Shown here: in pieces, positions 26,001-29,719 of the stretch
Layout: each line of letters begins with the position of its first letter
Numbering within the stretch: position 1 is the first letter of the stretch
Assembly (NCBI GenBank): GCA_903944255.1
Contig: CAJARE010000267.1
Location: 1 to 39,515 of the forward strand
Direction of reading: 5' to 3'
Length of the DNA stretch: 39,515 bases
Source: an uncultured beta proteobacterium
GTDB taxonomy: Bacteria > Pseudomonadota > Gammaproteobacteria > Burkholderiales > Burkholderiaceae
Notes under the pieces: generated by a model
What the model saw: the letters and a program-made list of their open reading frames with translations, nothing else
Told to the model about the DNA's origin: nothing
Databases searched by the model: none
Made by a program: the position numbers and the translations under genes

Positions 26001-26112
26001 AATTACCTTTAGCTAAATGCGTCCAGAATGTATCAAGTGAATCGGCCTGGGGAAGTCGAACACTTGCGCCAATGATGGCAATATCTTCTTCATCTAAGTA
26101 TATGCGTGACAT
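5074..26112 (-). CDS. giant trans-AT polyketide synthase, six KS domains
   Basis: A single uninterrupted 7012-residue (about 21 kb) PKS without AT domains. Approximate residue map: KS1 10-440 (Cys178, DTACAAS); DH1 600-890 (His near 631, Asp near 800); KR1 900-1290 (TGGGGGLG; Tyr near 1216 in QADYAAAN); ACP1 Ser1376; KS2 1470-1905 (Cys1635, DTMCSASA); DH-like 2080-2340 lacking His and Asp; ACP2 Ser2411; KS3 2490-2925 (Cys2661); KR3 2960-3350 (Tyr near 3277); ACP3 Ser3424; KS4 3510-3950 (Cys3681); ACP-like insert 4003-4083; cMT 4290-4560 (ILEIGGGTGSST near 4388); ACP4 Ser4647; KS5 4735-5165 (Cys4904); ECH-a 5388-5581; ECH-b 5610-5850; ACP5a Ser5920; ACP5b Ser6031; KS6 6135-6570 (Cys6303); DH-like 6750-7012 without catalytic residues. 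All six KSs keep Cys-His-His. Both KRs keep the Asp of the B-type region (VLRD, THQD), suggesting D-configured alcohols. The protein starts directly with a KS, so its starter must come from another protein. It begins 15 nt after the AT-ER gene. Confidence 0.97.
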   Translation of the reverse strand: MSRIYLDEEDIAIIGASVRLPQADSLDTFWTHLAKGNSLITKVPRERWNAEELFGNPSKGNKTNSIWGGFLPDADCFDAEFFNISPREAVWMDPQQRFSLELAWKAIEDAGYCPSSLAGSRTGVYMGVCHWDYAELIEKNLSHVDAYTPTGIAFSIIANRISHFFDFHGPSIVNDTACAASMMSIYEAVNALKSGQCDLALAGGVNLIWSPNHFISFSKSGMLSKTGSSKAFDQQADGYVRGEGGAMLLLKKAKQARSDGDPIYATIRGIGSNHGGKTNSLTITNPVAQASLISEVYRNAGIDPGSVTYIEAHGTGTPLGDPIEIAGLKQAFSILHKENGSEPIEGSCGVGSVKTNVGHLEGAAGVIGVIKVLAAMRHDALPGNVGFSEINTLIDLKGTPFRVQSELTKWVQEPGKIRRAGVSAFGFGGSNAHVLLEEALEINNSKHEDKLFNSTAPLLIPLSALNDERLKAYAKELLAFIQNQPNLSPIFNLAYTMQVARKQMDCRIIFNVENLDELCEALHAFIDGIEDVRVFTQGDVVNTGSIHNEIIVNWLNGKSVDWNALYNDQRPGRIHAPTYPFERKRYWMDLSQGVRDEQFAIHPLLHRNESRLNEQRYRSSFIGHEFFWQEHQVSSLQVLPGVVYLEMARAAYEYAEKLKPGTKINFDNVVWTKPIIAGTSPVHVDILIDKKDQHETSFQIMETSNQFQNLPNVQGRVSIRLDENTPTLIEIDSLRISSNKIIESSELYSRLRSSGIHHGATFQIVNKLYRGEKFVLANLRLPRNLHNSLDKYYLHPMLLDAAIQAWICFDDESPSSPVVPFACRHIEVHAPCESVMWAVVRQSTTALSNPKLKHFDIDICSNSGVVCLRFKDLALRVMSDVTVAETLLFSKSEWKERPLISDTSLVIDRETSVFLAGFSPDIVDQVLEKSHISAVILKYDLNIPMASLVETWFITLIDRLRDAIRLKPKLNQYFMVLVNDSVAEYLSAPLLALLKTVALENPKFSGSLITLQGHSNVVRINDVIESESKFGNGLTQIRYDEDKTRYACTQAFFVPEKKSSSLLLDRDGAYWITGGGGGLGLHFVESLVSAGVTKIVLSGRNSSMTSRVIDELAVYRAKGVRVDYLSCDITKYEEVQNVIQWIEANIGPLKGVLHAAGVLRDSYILKKNNDEISKVFAPKVTGLINLDQATKAIDLDFLLCCSSIASVFGNAGQADYAAANAFMASFLESRQALVKSGQRSGASISIAWPLWKDGGMQVDQSSLITLHHHFGTVPMPTYEGIKAFEQILNSRVTTPITVYFGVTEKISNLLSQNDLELTQLEDQPIVVGSPPNKHELALNLLPLTVTFLKETLADLIQMDPVKIRSNRKLEEYGLDSIIIVEMTNKLEESLGPLSKTLFFEYVDLDSVATYLIEEHGPALQNLLINEQFIPLEDVINKSEDEILNFSSADDIVLEEKKVNDNSHDIAIIGLSLRVAKADEQNAFWEMLSKGQHGFEKYPEQRWDHEKLLYPERDVLGKSVAQTGAFLNGVDEFDPRYFRISQSEAELMSPEVRLFLQSAVEAFEDAGYSRETMLSKYGGDVAVIVGSMTNEYDLFGFQNMLMRGSLASGSYTGTVPNMVSYFYGFTGPSYFLDTMCSASATCVHEAVHMLRAGRCKMALAGGVSLLLHPQKLIATSQEHFTTKTAEVIRGYGVGADGTILGEGVGAIVLKTLADAKRDNDHIYAIIKGTGISNAGVRNGFTVPNPNQQARAIQEALDDAGVDPCSIGYIEGHGSGTALGDPIEIKALTQVYSKYSSDLQFCPIGTVKSNIAHLLGASGLAGIAKVLMQIKHKQLAPSLHAEVLNPNIPFAKTPFYVQRELTTWKRLKDSAGLPIPRRAGVTSIGAGGMNSHIILEEYLDTTVSKTVVEKPELLVFSAMTPLALQNSIERLHAQMLDEPSLELSNIAFTLQVGKNELPCRLAIICDSRSSLLSTLQKYSVEVPQNGTCLYYVPTILESDFIVDPELVAKAISTNDLDRLAQYWVNGIKIDWFQLHLKDQPKRVSLPSYPFEKIRCWYELYPDAPSVTHPLGSKLKLHPFIGMNNSDLSGMRYTTQIYLNEMLDYAYKIGRNQSVLPLVLPEIFMAAIQIAGFNSSSVMSGLRVLQVPSWEDISRLEIQVKLLDENTIDIVLNASDQGDKWYPLAYAKASKQKNTVKIDPISIGLTRSGTKIIEREAWYAGLADVGMHFAPFLEVLKCAYMHQDGSVLCELMPSFLQQDYSKANIRLPSYLLGVAYQSIILSMPQGATLALDEIGRVLVFDSEAKYVLVKLGKSQEYRDILFVDEHGDISAILEDVKMLPAHQIGQLSRQQEFSLSVKQFSPSTSDSLNDGVPLIADDSKQLELELRDVVARLLKFPVTEVSARAHFFDLGFDSISLTRLATEINTIYGTSLNPSIFFEYEDIQALSSHLRVRYAVNSKNVIVPAEIKESNLINNQLSKDEQYLEEIDQSSKTEAASSAPIAIIGMSARLPGANTPQEFFNHLLAGHDLVGNLPFERYSEPYLKRILSAEFPQFGAFLQDIDSFDAEYFNISPHEAQRMDPQQRLMLETAVHALEDAGYAPEQLPSDTGVFIGVSGHDYASLLQAYGIETDGFVATGNSLAMVANRISYKLNIHGPSQAIDTACSSSLVAILRAVESIRSGQCSAAIVGAVNLALSLEGFEGPYKAGMLSPTGRCHSFSSKADGYVRGEGVVALLIKPLHLAERDGDQIIGVLLGGAENHGGHAGSLTAPNTHAQADLIKRAMAGIDPTTIGYIETHGTGTILGDPVEINGLQQAYRSLMSSNRPIAPSIGLGSVKSNIGHLEAAAGLAGVVKVLMAMRAGELPATLHCEEINPHISLEGSPFYFVKARQEWPRNLDNEKKIVLRRAAVSSFGFGGSNAHLILEEYPIKEGFRRQALPLHRFSKTRFWIPNLNLSEETVMLKPEWVLSPLSRKVFTSPNLHIIFPCEISIPKISTLKCEVINVENVMGDISQRYISTAIELFKILQKLLQRPDSDTYLVQLVVPLDGEKELYEGLGAMLDSACAECPRLLAQVISVSSSTSSNQLEDILIQESRQVGERRIRYVDGQRFVRRWNDLANSLPVAKPDPWRDGGVYLISGGLGALGRTVAKHITTHYKNITLILLGTIPLNQERTEFIGNLKTNSAKVNYHQLNLEDFEATARIVNDCVNSFGNLHGVIHCAGTHQDAAIVFKTNQQVDDVMRSKVSGAYSLDRACSNLNLDFFVMFSSLAGAVGNAGQADYAAANGFLDALASFRNNSMRSISWPLWRDGGMKVSASYEQAFFEKMGQRALSSTAGLNSLSTLISVSAPNVAVIAGDSKRIRSFFDSVSSQTNEVISHREFSNTADEDLSALIDHVALHLGRLLAKLTGMKADEIQGDTPLEVYGIDSLLITNLNKSLSSTFENLSKTLFFEHRTLTQVARYLVNTQKLACVNWVGYQSNQKLDTVRLEAGSEITDKIPSSRIAKVDINEPIAIVGMSGQYPKAPDLQKFWQNLTQGIDAVSEIPMDRWPLQDFYNPDSSKAVESGQSYSKWGGFLEDFAKFDPLFFRIAPRDALAMDPQERLFLMNAWAACEDGGYTRLRFAQQHDSRVGVFVGITKTGYALYEPFLTETGTTVRPSTSFSSVANRVSHVFDLNGPSMPIDTMCSSSLVAIHQACASLYSGECEMAIAGGVNLYLHPSNYIELSASRMLSPDGQCKSFGDEANGFVPGEGVGCVLLKPLSYAIADGDNIHALIRSSAVNHGGKTNGYTVPNPTAQSEVVRIALDKAGIDARSVTYIEAHGTGTELGDPIEIQGLTNAFRVDTAECGFCAIGSVKSNIGHLEAAAGIAGLTKIVLQMKHGTLVPSLHAEKENPNIQFSESPFDIQRKLQPWYPKAIKIDGVIKNQSRIAGVSSFGAGGTNAHLIIEEWPSSTYGSQDLNRMSFTENRLSLPILLSAKDSIKLREMALNLLAVLEGSDSEIQLHNTSSISAVSISEIEAVIQEAIAEILSVSKADLNTDEQFTEYGITLLHLHAIRKILENRFGIVLSKTDFSLSRNIADLINLMSTILTSRLENSSKLDLRDIAYTLAHREQMTARLGIEASTLAELKTKLKAFLDQEIVSGIFIAAQEKALVALNNDGDFNDSLSRLLTKGRIGKVLDFWAQGMSIDWINLFPSLRGNIISLPTYPFSSEQFWIPSPMSYVSVAELVGTAKVDEERTALLADSLELQRQLTLLVNAILEEIPKDRIVSAYKDWYQSIKLSLESSEIDNRGALETAWALWDQYSNIAHAHGGPVAQITLAETVLHSLPSILTGSQLATSIIFPEANMSLVEAVYKEDRVASRFNVTLGLAACNFIKQRLRQNPSKPIRILEIGGGTGSSTSILCSTLSPFTDSIEEYLFTDISRAFLIRAERNFTENMPYFKTALLDIERPLNSQNIDLGAYDLVIASNVLHATQDMHSTLAIVRTAMADDALLLINEINHGTMFTHVTFGLLDGWWKFQDKHLRIPGTPALNTQTWRGILESSDFEWVAASPNSEQALGQQIIAVRAKSKNIIVDQSKVTAIDKEGFKKSNFSPDITTVPSGSQLIDSLEQQYQFSGLRDAILNSLSETLNIAKSSIDTQLSFADYGLDSILAVELAQKLRTSLGIDLEVTRLFDFSSVKQLESFIGSEYADTLSKPTLAVQAFTNNYDLSSKPSDFVDEISPKKVPSTNNEKIASPISLSLKREPIAIVGMSGRFSGSKNVEELWAHLLAGHDLVTPVSRFDLSSFYKDASLGSYCDRGSFIDGVDKFDPVFFSISGLEATYMDPQQRLFLEEAWKTLESAGHAGLDMIGRRCGVFVGCSSGDYQELFASQPPGQAFWGNTSSLIPARISYFLDFKGPAIAVDTACSSSLVAVQLACQSIWSGESEMALAGGVFVQCTSRFYRYANQAQMLSLSGRCAAFGNHADGIVPGEAAAAVLLRPLADALADGDNILGVIAGVGTNQDGTTNGITAPSGVSQEQLLRQIYSEFNINPAEISMVEAHGTGTPLGDPIEFSALDRVYTSSSSHKHYCALGSVKSNLGHATTAAGITGLIKVLLAIKHERIPPTIHLDGLNPAIHLENSAFYLNDKPIEWAPSSEANRLAAISSFGFSGTNAHLVIQEPPPLEAHENLRPAYLIALSTRSEAQLKQYAKDLLEFLELTQVSNCADLAFTLLAGRRPLSHRLAIVVTSLDDLRTKLYQWLNNGSASGVEMRLIESELDEEPSDLESANTIIQTVRNYTLLENEEYLNCLKQLSELFLRGSKARLDLQFDQSKHRRLALPTYPFKSDRYWVGGDVPVNDFFPIIKQGDKNSRNQNIYLDLKQSSLENTSTELVRKKVLLQPIQESDEGRGLFSISRAPDREGIRHLITDGSWSAEFQEALVRELEIAGRNEAIKAVFINANSPWNDSSHFSVIENRLPKLTFECSIPIVAAVKGGASGRGLMFLLLCDFVILDSHGQYGFPPLDITEDFEFFQRYLDVNIAKRILGNSTFMTGLECQSCRTGMIAVDQNQMSDYALEIIHHLVAIPRLSLVLLKQHMRKNSFEFLDLKMTPLSIPLEKLTSNPEHRQDISLKTTVVRLEVFDDGVAVIHMREEKQKNSFNDALMNGLIEVFERISQMPELKVLVLTGYGAYFACGGTHEGLESLQSGKSKFTDLKVYTLPIECELPVIAAMQGHAIGAGWSLGMFCDETLFSLESIYHSNYMRFGFTPGAGATFIFPERLGDHLGREILFTAAEYRGHTLLERGVGITAIPGAEVLTQALKRAHQLARSSREELIFQKAGKRRLISARLEEIFVKELSMHEKTFIGNRKVLEKINQHFSEGASVSINADLSLAKPRSSSRNVNKSDPLDVRSKLLSTLAEELMIDVSEISDASGFLALGLDSILAVTWIRKINHIFDLNLPATVVYRHPTVGAFIAHIKDLSVNLVAEEVNLGFLSNTESNISYEAPINSFLGKLDATEWIRDELVKSLASELMIDSTEIRAQSTFLDLGLDSILALIWVRKINSIFDISLPATVVYMHPTVNVLAEHIKTLIKNNSLLLRDDALTNQNTHETIQAEKFNALLELDSELKSINTQEKFEPEDLNRHKSLPKFINRESSDAIAIIGASGRFPKALNLVDFWKNISSGRDCIEEVPFDRWDVSKYYDSDPTALEKSYSKWMGSIDDIDRFDADFFNINPREAELMDPQQRLFLQHAWHVIENAAILPSELAGSQCGVFVASGNSGYSELVKARNAYSLIGSSGSILAARIAYILDLHGPCISIDTACSSSLVAVTQACNSLLLGEVDLAIAGGACILIGPDMHIDTSKVGMLSPEGRCFAFDSRANGFVPGEGIGVVLLKRLADAERDGDPIRGIIRGWGVNQDGKTNGITAPNPQAQSRLIGDIYNKFSIDPATISLIEAHGTGTALGDPIEIEGLSEVFGVLSEKQSYCAIGSVKANVGHLLASAGIAGVLKALLALEYQKLPPSANFKVQNSHIQLDNTPFYINQELKNWDKVSSTPRRAAISAFGFSGTNAHLVLEEGQSVDTNLHTENKLPLISKYIFVLSAKTKEQLIDYVFSIKNFVESKFDISLGNLAHTLQVARQVYDARISFVFNSREDLLEKLSRIIQSQFNNDIYLEAEGKPISALFSNDEDIALLLESWFASNSVEKISQLWVSGVKINWMKLQDACLHRRIGLPGYPFARTRHWIDAEDSLQISSPQIVEEIHVMPQFSNSSKTLNGSESWLNRYEIDGEKLLPGFFYPAMALAAAEKATTKKVVGLKNLVWGSPVAINGHARELQVVIESDEHGLIYHISADGDETVAYHVGEVILDFNEGYWPAEFDLKENLSATDITKKFIKFSKRETLMNFDISSVLLNELQLIARVSQKDRTTKIAPSLPLNFIWDLYSFYMMECIDIESIETVQNKNKKLATHFPFMLNSIQQDGPLPDDFIIRVWSNSANRSVNIEIFDSDGKPKLVLDGLMAEDYSNLSQIRLQ
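7950..8360 (-). other. tandem beta-branching ACPs (duplicated ACP5a/ACP5b)
   Basis: Two adjacent ACP domains of the giant PKS share GLDSILAxxWxRKIN, then IFDxxLPATVVYxHPTV, and are clearly alike at the DNA level too, which indicates internal duplication. Both place a Trp six residues after the phosphopantetheine Ser (Ser5920 and Ser6031). That Trp is the established flag for ACPs recognised by HMG-synthase beta-branching cassettes. Other ACPs in this PKS have no Trp there (for example GLDSIIIVEM, GFDSISLTRL). Doubling commonly raises flux at the branching step. Confidence 0.88.
8550..9960 (-). other. tandem enoyl-CoA hydratase-like domains (ECH-a, ECH-b) in PKS module 5
   Basis: ECH-b (about residues 5610-5850) closely resembles the PksI/CurF-type ECH2 decarboxylases of beta-branching: FACGGTHEGL, PVIAAMQGHAIGAG, FGFTPGAGATFIFPERLG and MHEKTF are visible. 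ECH-a (about 5388-5581) is a shorter crotonase fold with IPIVAAVKGGASGRG and YGFPPLD; it lacks the FACGGT region and looks diverged. In HMGS-type branching, ECH1 dehydrates and ECH2 decarboxylates the HMG-like intermediate. Integration ahead of the two Trp-marked ACPs makes this a beta-branching module. Whether ECH-a is an active ECH1 equivalent or structural is open. Confidence 0.85.
13860..14106 (-). other. degenerate ACP-like insert inside the KS4 linker
   Basis: Between the LSAKDSIKLREMALNLL and RDIAYTLAHREQMTARLG segments of the post-KS4 linker, normally about 30 residues apart, lies an extra stretch of roughly 80 residues (about 4003-4083). It reads like a carrier protein: VIQEAIAEILSV, a TDEQFTEYG helix entry, then a second helix and a FGIVLSKTDF-like segment. 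The expected G-[LFIV]-D-S is YGITLL, so both the Asp and the phosphopantetheine Ser are gone. It cannot carry substrate; a docking or structural role is inference. Confidence 0.7.
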
Positions 26113-26127
26113 ATTTCTACGTGAGTT

Positions 26128-28431
26128 TTAATGAGAAACTCGGGGCTGATGCATTAATAAAAAACGTTTATTAAGCAGAGCGGCAGTTTCTTGCATTAGT
26201 AAAGAAGCAATATCATCAACATGACGTTCACGCCAATCAATCAATGGTCCTCCAGCTATCCATTGATTAAAGGCTCCCAATGCTGGCCCACAGTGAATTT
26301 GAAAGTCTACCTTATGTTCAAGATTCCCTGTCAAGGCCCAACGAGTCGCATCCTTAAAATATCGTTTAAATATTAAAGCCATTCTGTGCTTAGGCAAACG
26401 TTCGGCTCGTTCAATCTCCGCTGAAGGATAAGCACTTCGTACTTCACTAAAAACATCATCAAAAGAGCGTTTGAAATAGCGTCCCTCTATCTGTTGACGA
26501 GTCTGTGAATCAATTTGCTCTATTCCCTCATATTGATGATATAAAGCGACTAATTTATTTGCCCGTGCCGGAAAGAATAAACCCTTTTTAAGCACTTGAA
26601 CTTTAGCGCCTAATTCAAACAATTCGCCAGAGGGAGCATAATCAGTGTCATACACATTCATCGCTTGCAGTAAGTCCTTTACTACATCGCTTGTACCTGC
26701 CTCAATGGTGCATTGGTTGATAGAGCCAGTCAGAATAAAGTCAACCCCCATAACAAATAAAGCCGCAGCAGCTTCTGGAGTTCCAATACCACCAGCTCCT
26801 CCTACATAGATTGGGCCAAAAGTTGGATAGCGCTGTTGATACTCGTCACGCACTCGAAGCATGGCAGGAACTAAAGTAAATGGCATACCCTGATCAGTAT
26901 GCCCACCAGAATCAGACTCTACGCAGAGCGCATCCACCATGGGGACCCCGCTAAGAAGCTCAGCTTGTTCGCGGTCAATCATATTGCTTTCGAGTAACTT
27001 ATTAATAATTCGATCAGGTGCCGGCGAGAGGAATTGCGCACCAACATCAGGACGCGATACTTTTGCAATAATCTTATTGAGTGCCAATATATTTCCGGTG
27101 CTTTGACGCACAAGACCCTTTGCTCGATAACGTACGAGCGATGGTGTCACCTCCATAAATGCAGAAGCCTCAATAGTTCTAACTTGGTGCTTAAGCAGAA
27201 GATCAACCAAAGATTCTTCTAGCTCTGGAAAGTTGGAGTGGGCAATAAAGTTAACGCCATAAGGTGACCCATTAGCTATGCGCGACTGAATAGTGAGAAT
27301 TGCACTTTCAATATCCTCTATCTTTAGCCCGCCAGTGCCAAAAAAAGCCATAAGCCCTGCTTTAGCCATTCGAACAACAATATCTACTGATGCTATACCT
27401 TGATACATTCCGCCAGCTAAATAGGCATACTTAAGATTAAAATCTTCACAAAATCTTGCAGAACCTAAAGAGCGTGCATCATATACACTTGAAATTGAAC
27501 TTCTTTCATTGGCTACTAGGGAATCTTGAGTAGTAGCAAGTTCCTCTTGCGCAAGGATAGCTAAATCAAGAGGACCCGCCTCAGCATTAGTGCGAATGAC
27601 CATTGGCTTAACGATTGGCATAATCGCTGGGCTAATTTCTTCGAAATCATTTACCCCTACCCCTTTGGCCAGAACGTATCTTATGCTATCAGACCAACGA
27701 ACAGGAGCCGTAATTTGTTGAACCATTAACTCAGCAATGTGGCCTGCTACGTGAGGACGTGAAGTAACGTTAGATATCACTGGAATTGTAGGTGGAGCGA
27801 AAGAAAATTGATGAATAAACTCTTGGAATTGTTCTTGAGCATTAGCCATCAATGGCGTGTGAAAGGCTCCCCCAACCTGAAGCATCTTAAAGTGAGTTGC
27901 ACCACTATTAAGAAATAAAGATTCTGTTCTCTCAACTTCTTCGCGCAGGCCTGAAAGAACTATTTGGTGAGGAGTATTAAAGTTTGCAATAAAGACATTT
28001 TGAACAGCATGTTGTTCGAGTACATTTGCAACTTCATCCGCCTTGAGTCCAAGCACAGCAGCCATTCCCCCGGCCTTTGCTTGTCCCATTAGTTCACCGC
28101 GCTTTTTTACAAGCCTTAGACCACTTTCAAAATCAATCACTCCGGAAGCGAACAATGCAACATATTCAGCAACACTATGTCCTAAAAGATAATCAGGAGC
28201 AGAAGAATTGCGTTGCTTGTCTAAAAAAGATAATGCAGTTACTACATATATTGCAGGTTGTGTAAAGGAGGTTGATACCAATCGCTCATTCGGACCGTTT
28301 GTACATAATTCCGCGACAGAATAACCCAGAATTTCGTCAGCAGACTTTACCAATGACGAAAATTGGTCAAATAATTCCTCTCCCATTCCTAAACGTTGGG
28401 CGCCTTGTCCGGGGAAAATGATAGCCCTGAT
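26128..28431 (-). CDS. trans-acting malonyltransferase fused to PfaD-type enoyl reductase (AUC start)
   Basis: The protein has two parts. The AT part (about residues 1-290) shows FPGQGAQ at 6-12, nucleophile GHSVAE (Ser86) and AFH at 189-191, which indicates malonyl specificity. The PfaD/nitronate-monooxygenase-like FMN enoyl reductase (about 305-767) shows YVGGAGGIGTPEAAAA and TGSINQCTIEAGTSD. AT-ER fusions are usual in trans-AT PKS clusters: the AT loads malonyl on all ACPs and the ER reduces selected double bonds in trans. The first in-frame ATG is at 28386, but it would delete the essential FPGQGAQ motif, which is encoded in frame upstream. A stop (TAA, 28434-28432) leaves only ATC at 28431 or an ATT at 28419 as possible starts. 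ATC lies 8 nt from a strong AGGAG (28444-28440) and gives the family-typical start MRAIIFPGQGAQ. Length 767 residues. No ATG, GTG or TTG start exists that retains the motif. Confidence 0.93.
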   Translation of the reverse strand: MRAIIFPGQGAQRLGMGEELFDQFSSLVKSADEILGYSVAELCTNGPNERLVSTSFTQPAIYVVTALSFLDKQRNSSAPDYLLGHSVAEYVALFASGVIDFESGLRLVKKRGELMGQAKAGGMAAVLGLKADEVANVLEQHAVQNVFIANFNTPHQIVLSGLREEVERTESLFLNSGATHFKMLQVGGAFHTPLMANAQEQFQEFIHQFSFAPPTIPVISNVTSRPHVAGHIAELMVQQITAPVRWSDSIRYVLAKGVGVNDFEEISPAIMPIVKPMVIRTNAEAGPLDLAILAQEELATTQDSLVANERSSISSVYDARSLGSARFCEDFNLKYAYLAGGMYQGIASVDIVVRMAKAGLMAFFGTGGLKIEDIESAILTIQSRIANGSPYGVNFIAHSNFPELEESLVDLLLKHQVRTIEASAFMEVTPSLVRYRAKGLVRQSTGNILALNKIIAKVSRPDVGAQFLSPAPDRIINKLLESNMIDREQAELLSGVPMVDALCVESDSGGHTDQGMPFTLVPAMLRVRDEYQQRYPTFGPIYVGGAGGIGTPEAAAALFVMGVDFILTGSINQCTIEAGTSDVVKDLLQAMNVYDTDYAPSGELFELGAKVQVLKKGLFFPARANKLVALYHQYEGIEQIDSQTRQQIEGRYFKRSFDDVFSEVRSAYPSAEIERAERLPKHRMALIFKRYFKDATRWALTGNLEHKVDFQIHCGPALGAFNQWIAGGPLIDWRERHVDDIASLLMQETAALLNKRFLLMHQPRVSH

Positions 28432-28439
28432 TTAGAAAT

Positions 28440-28444
28440 CTCCT
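28440..28444 (-). promoter_or_regulatory. Shine-Dalgarno AGGAG deciding the AUC start of the AT-ER gene
   Basis: AGGAG on the minus strand is followed by 8 nt and then the in-frame ATC codon at 28431-28429. It is one of the best RBSs in the operon and has no conventional start codon at the proper distance in the AT frame. Confidence 0.7.
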
Positions 28445-28485
28445 GATATGAATAAGTAGCTTAAATAAAAGCAATATAAGAATAC

Positions 28486-29325
28486 CTATTTATCCGTATT
28501 TAATAGCAAGGGGAGAGACTTTTCGCCAGTACCCATAATAATGATTTTGCTATTTGGAGAGCTGGCAAGCTCAGAAGTAACTGCAAGCCCACGCCATTTC
28601 AATATAGACACCCCTGATATCTTTTCAAATTCTTTAATACCAGTAGCCTCAATCACTTGACGTTTGCGTTCCTCCTCTTGTGAAGCCAACTTATAGACAT
28701 AAGTTTGTAAAGTTTGTTCAGCAACTTTTTTATTTTCTATGCCCTTTGTCACATCAGCCGGAAGTTCTAGCTTCACAATAAATACATCTTCATAATTAAT
28801 TGGAAGTTCTTGTTCGGTTTCTTTGATTTCTTTTTGAAAATCTTTTCGAATTGTCCACTCTATGGTGGAGTAGATTTCTTCAGCTGTGAAGCGACTGATA
28901 ATTAATCTAATTGCATTAGTAATTTCTGGAATAACCACAACCCTAGCATAATCCGGGCCTATAGTGCGATGTAACTCTGGCAATCGGTTTGGCATCACTG
29001 CAAAACGTGAAACCCAACCAACATAGATCACCAAACCATCTTTAGTCAAAAATCCAGTAGTATCTTCAAAAACATTAGAGCGAACATCATAAACAATAAT
29101 TTGGTCCCATGGTAACTTGAAGGCAGTGCCTTCAGTAATAATCCAATTCTTAGTGCCTCCAAAAAAACGACTCCAATAAACACCTTGGTATCCTGCATAA
29201 ATTGGCACCGTAATGAATTCCCAACACAACACAGTAATAAATGCAACTACCAAGGAAGTTAAAGTTATGCGGAAGCGTTGACGATGTAGGGTCAAATCAA
29301 TCTTATTCAATGCTTGCTTAATCAT
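28486..29325 (-). CDS. SPFH/Band 7 (prohibitin/HflC-like) membrane protein
   Basis: A 279-residue protein with one N-terminal membrane helix (about residues 20-43, TLTSLVVAFITVLCWEFITV). An SPFH-like domain follows (about 45-210, with FKLPWDQIIVYDVRSNVFED and RFTAEEIYST), then a charged, probably coiled-coil stretch (about 200-245, VAEQTLQTYVYKLASQEEER). SPFH proteins form ring or cage oligomers at the membrane and organise proteases or microdomains. It lies between the small membrane protein (93 nt upstream) and the AT-ER gene (54 nt downstream), all on the same strand, so it is probably co-transcribed with the PKS. No strong RBS is visible before the ATG. SPFH genes are not standard PKS components; anchoring of the megasynthase or membrane protection against the product are inferences only. 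Confidence 0.8.
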   Translation of the reverse strand: MIKQALNKIDLTLHRQRFRITLTSLVVAFITVLCWEFITVPIYAGYQGVYWSRFFGGTKNWIITEGTAFKLPWDQIIVYDVRSNVFEDTTGFLTKDGLVIYVGWVSRFAVMPNRLPELHRTIGPDYARVVVIPEITNAIRLIISRFTAEEIYSTIEWTIRKDFQKEIKETEQELPINYEDVFIVKLELPADVTKGIENKKVAEQTLQTYVYKLASQEEERKRQVIEATGIKEFEKISGVSILKWRGLAVTSELASSPNSKIIIMGTGEKSLPLLLNTDK

Positions 29326-29418
29326 AGTGTCGTATTGGCCGATATTATTCTTAGTTAAAATATTTATTGCTAAGTAACTTGATATTGCTCTAGCTTATTA
29401 AAGCAAGCGCTTCTAGAT

Positions 29419-29607
29419 TTAATTCAAATAATTATCATCAACGGCAGAAGACTTACTTGCAGGAGCGAACAGCAGCAGGATTAACAAAGAAATTACAGGG
29501 GTGATAATGAAAGAGAGCGCCGCAGTTCCCCATACTCCCAGACGAGAGTTTCGACCTAATAAACCCGCTATTAAGCACAATAATATATATAGAGTCCAAA
29601 ACCACAT
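29419..29607 (-). CDS. small two-helix membrane protein, function unknown
   Basis: A 62-residue protein with two predicted membrane helices (about residues 3-20 and 28-50) joined by a short basic loop (GRNSRLG), then a hydrophilic tail ending in DDNYLN. The ATG at 29607 is preceded by GGGAG with a 7-nt spacing, a good RBS that supports a real gene. It is the first gene of the block leading into the SPFH protein, AT-ER and PKS, and the pairing with the SPFH gene suggests the two work together at the membrane. I recognise no family with confidence. Confidence 0.65.
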   Translation of the reverse strand: MWFWTLYILLCLIAGLLGRNSRLGVWGTAALSFIITPVISLLILLLFAPASKSSAVDDNYLN

Positions 29608-29690
29608 GTTATAGCTCCCACTATTCTGATAGTACCTAAACTGCCATTTTGAAGAAAATAGCCCTTTTATGTGACTTTCTAGTCTACATT

Positions 29691-29696
29691 ATTATA
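29691..29696 (-). promoter_or_regulatory. candidate -10 box (TATAAT) for the SPFH/AT/PKS operon
   Basis: The minus strand reads TATAAT exactly, about 84 nt before the small membrane protein start and just downstream of the hairpin that ends the ABC transporter genes. No good -35 hexamer is present at 16-18 nt, so a standard sigma70 promoter is only tentative. Confidence 0.35.
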
Positions 29697-29719
29697 GTAA
29701 TGGATTTGTGAAAAATTTA

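Noticed and set aside
5074-26112. Non-elongating (KS0) modules
   Set aside because: All six KSs in this protein, and KS7, keep the active Cys and both His motifs, so no KS can be called non-elongating from the triad alone.
26128-28386. Truncated AT starting at ATG 28386
   Set aside because: This would remove FPGQGAQ, which is perfectly encoded in frame upstream behind a strong RBS; the AUC start explains it better.
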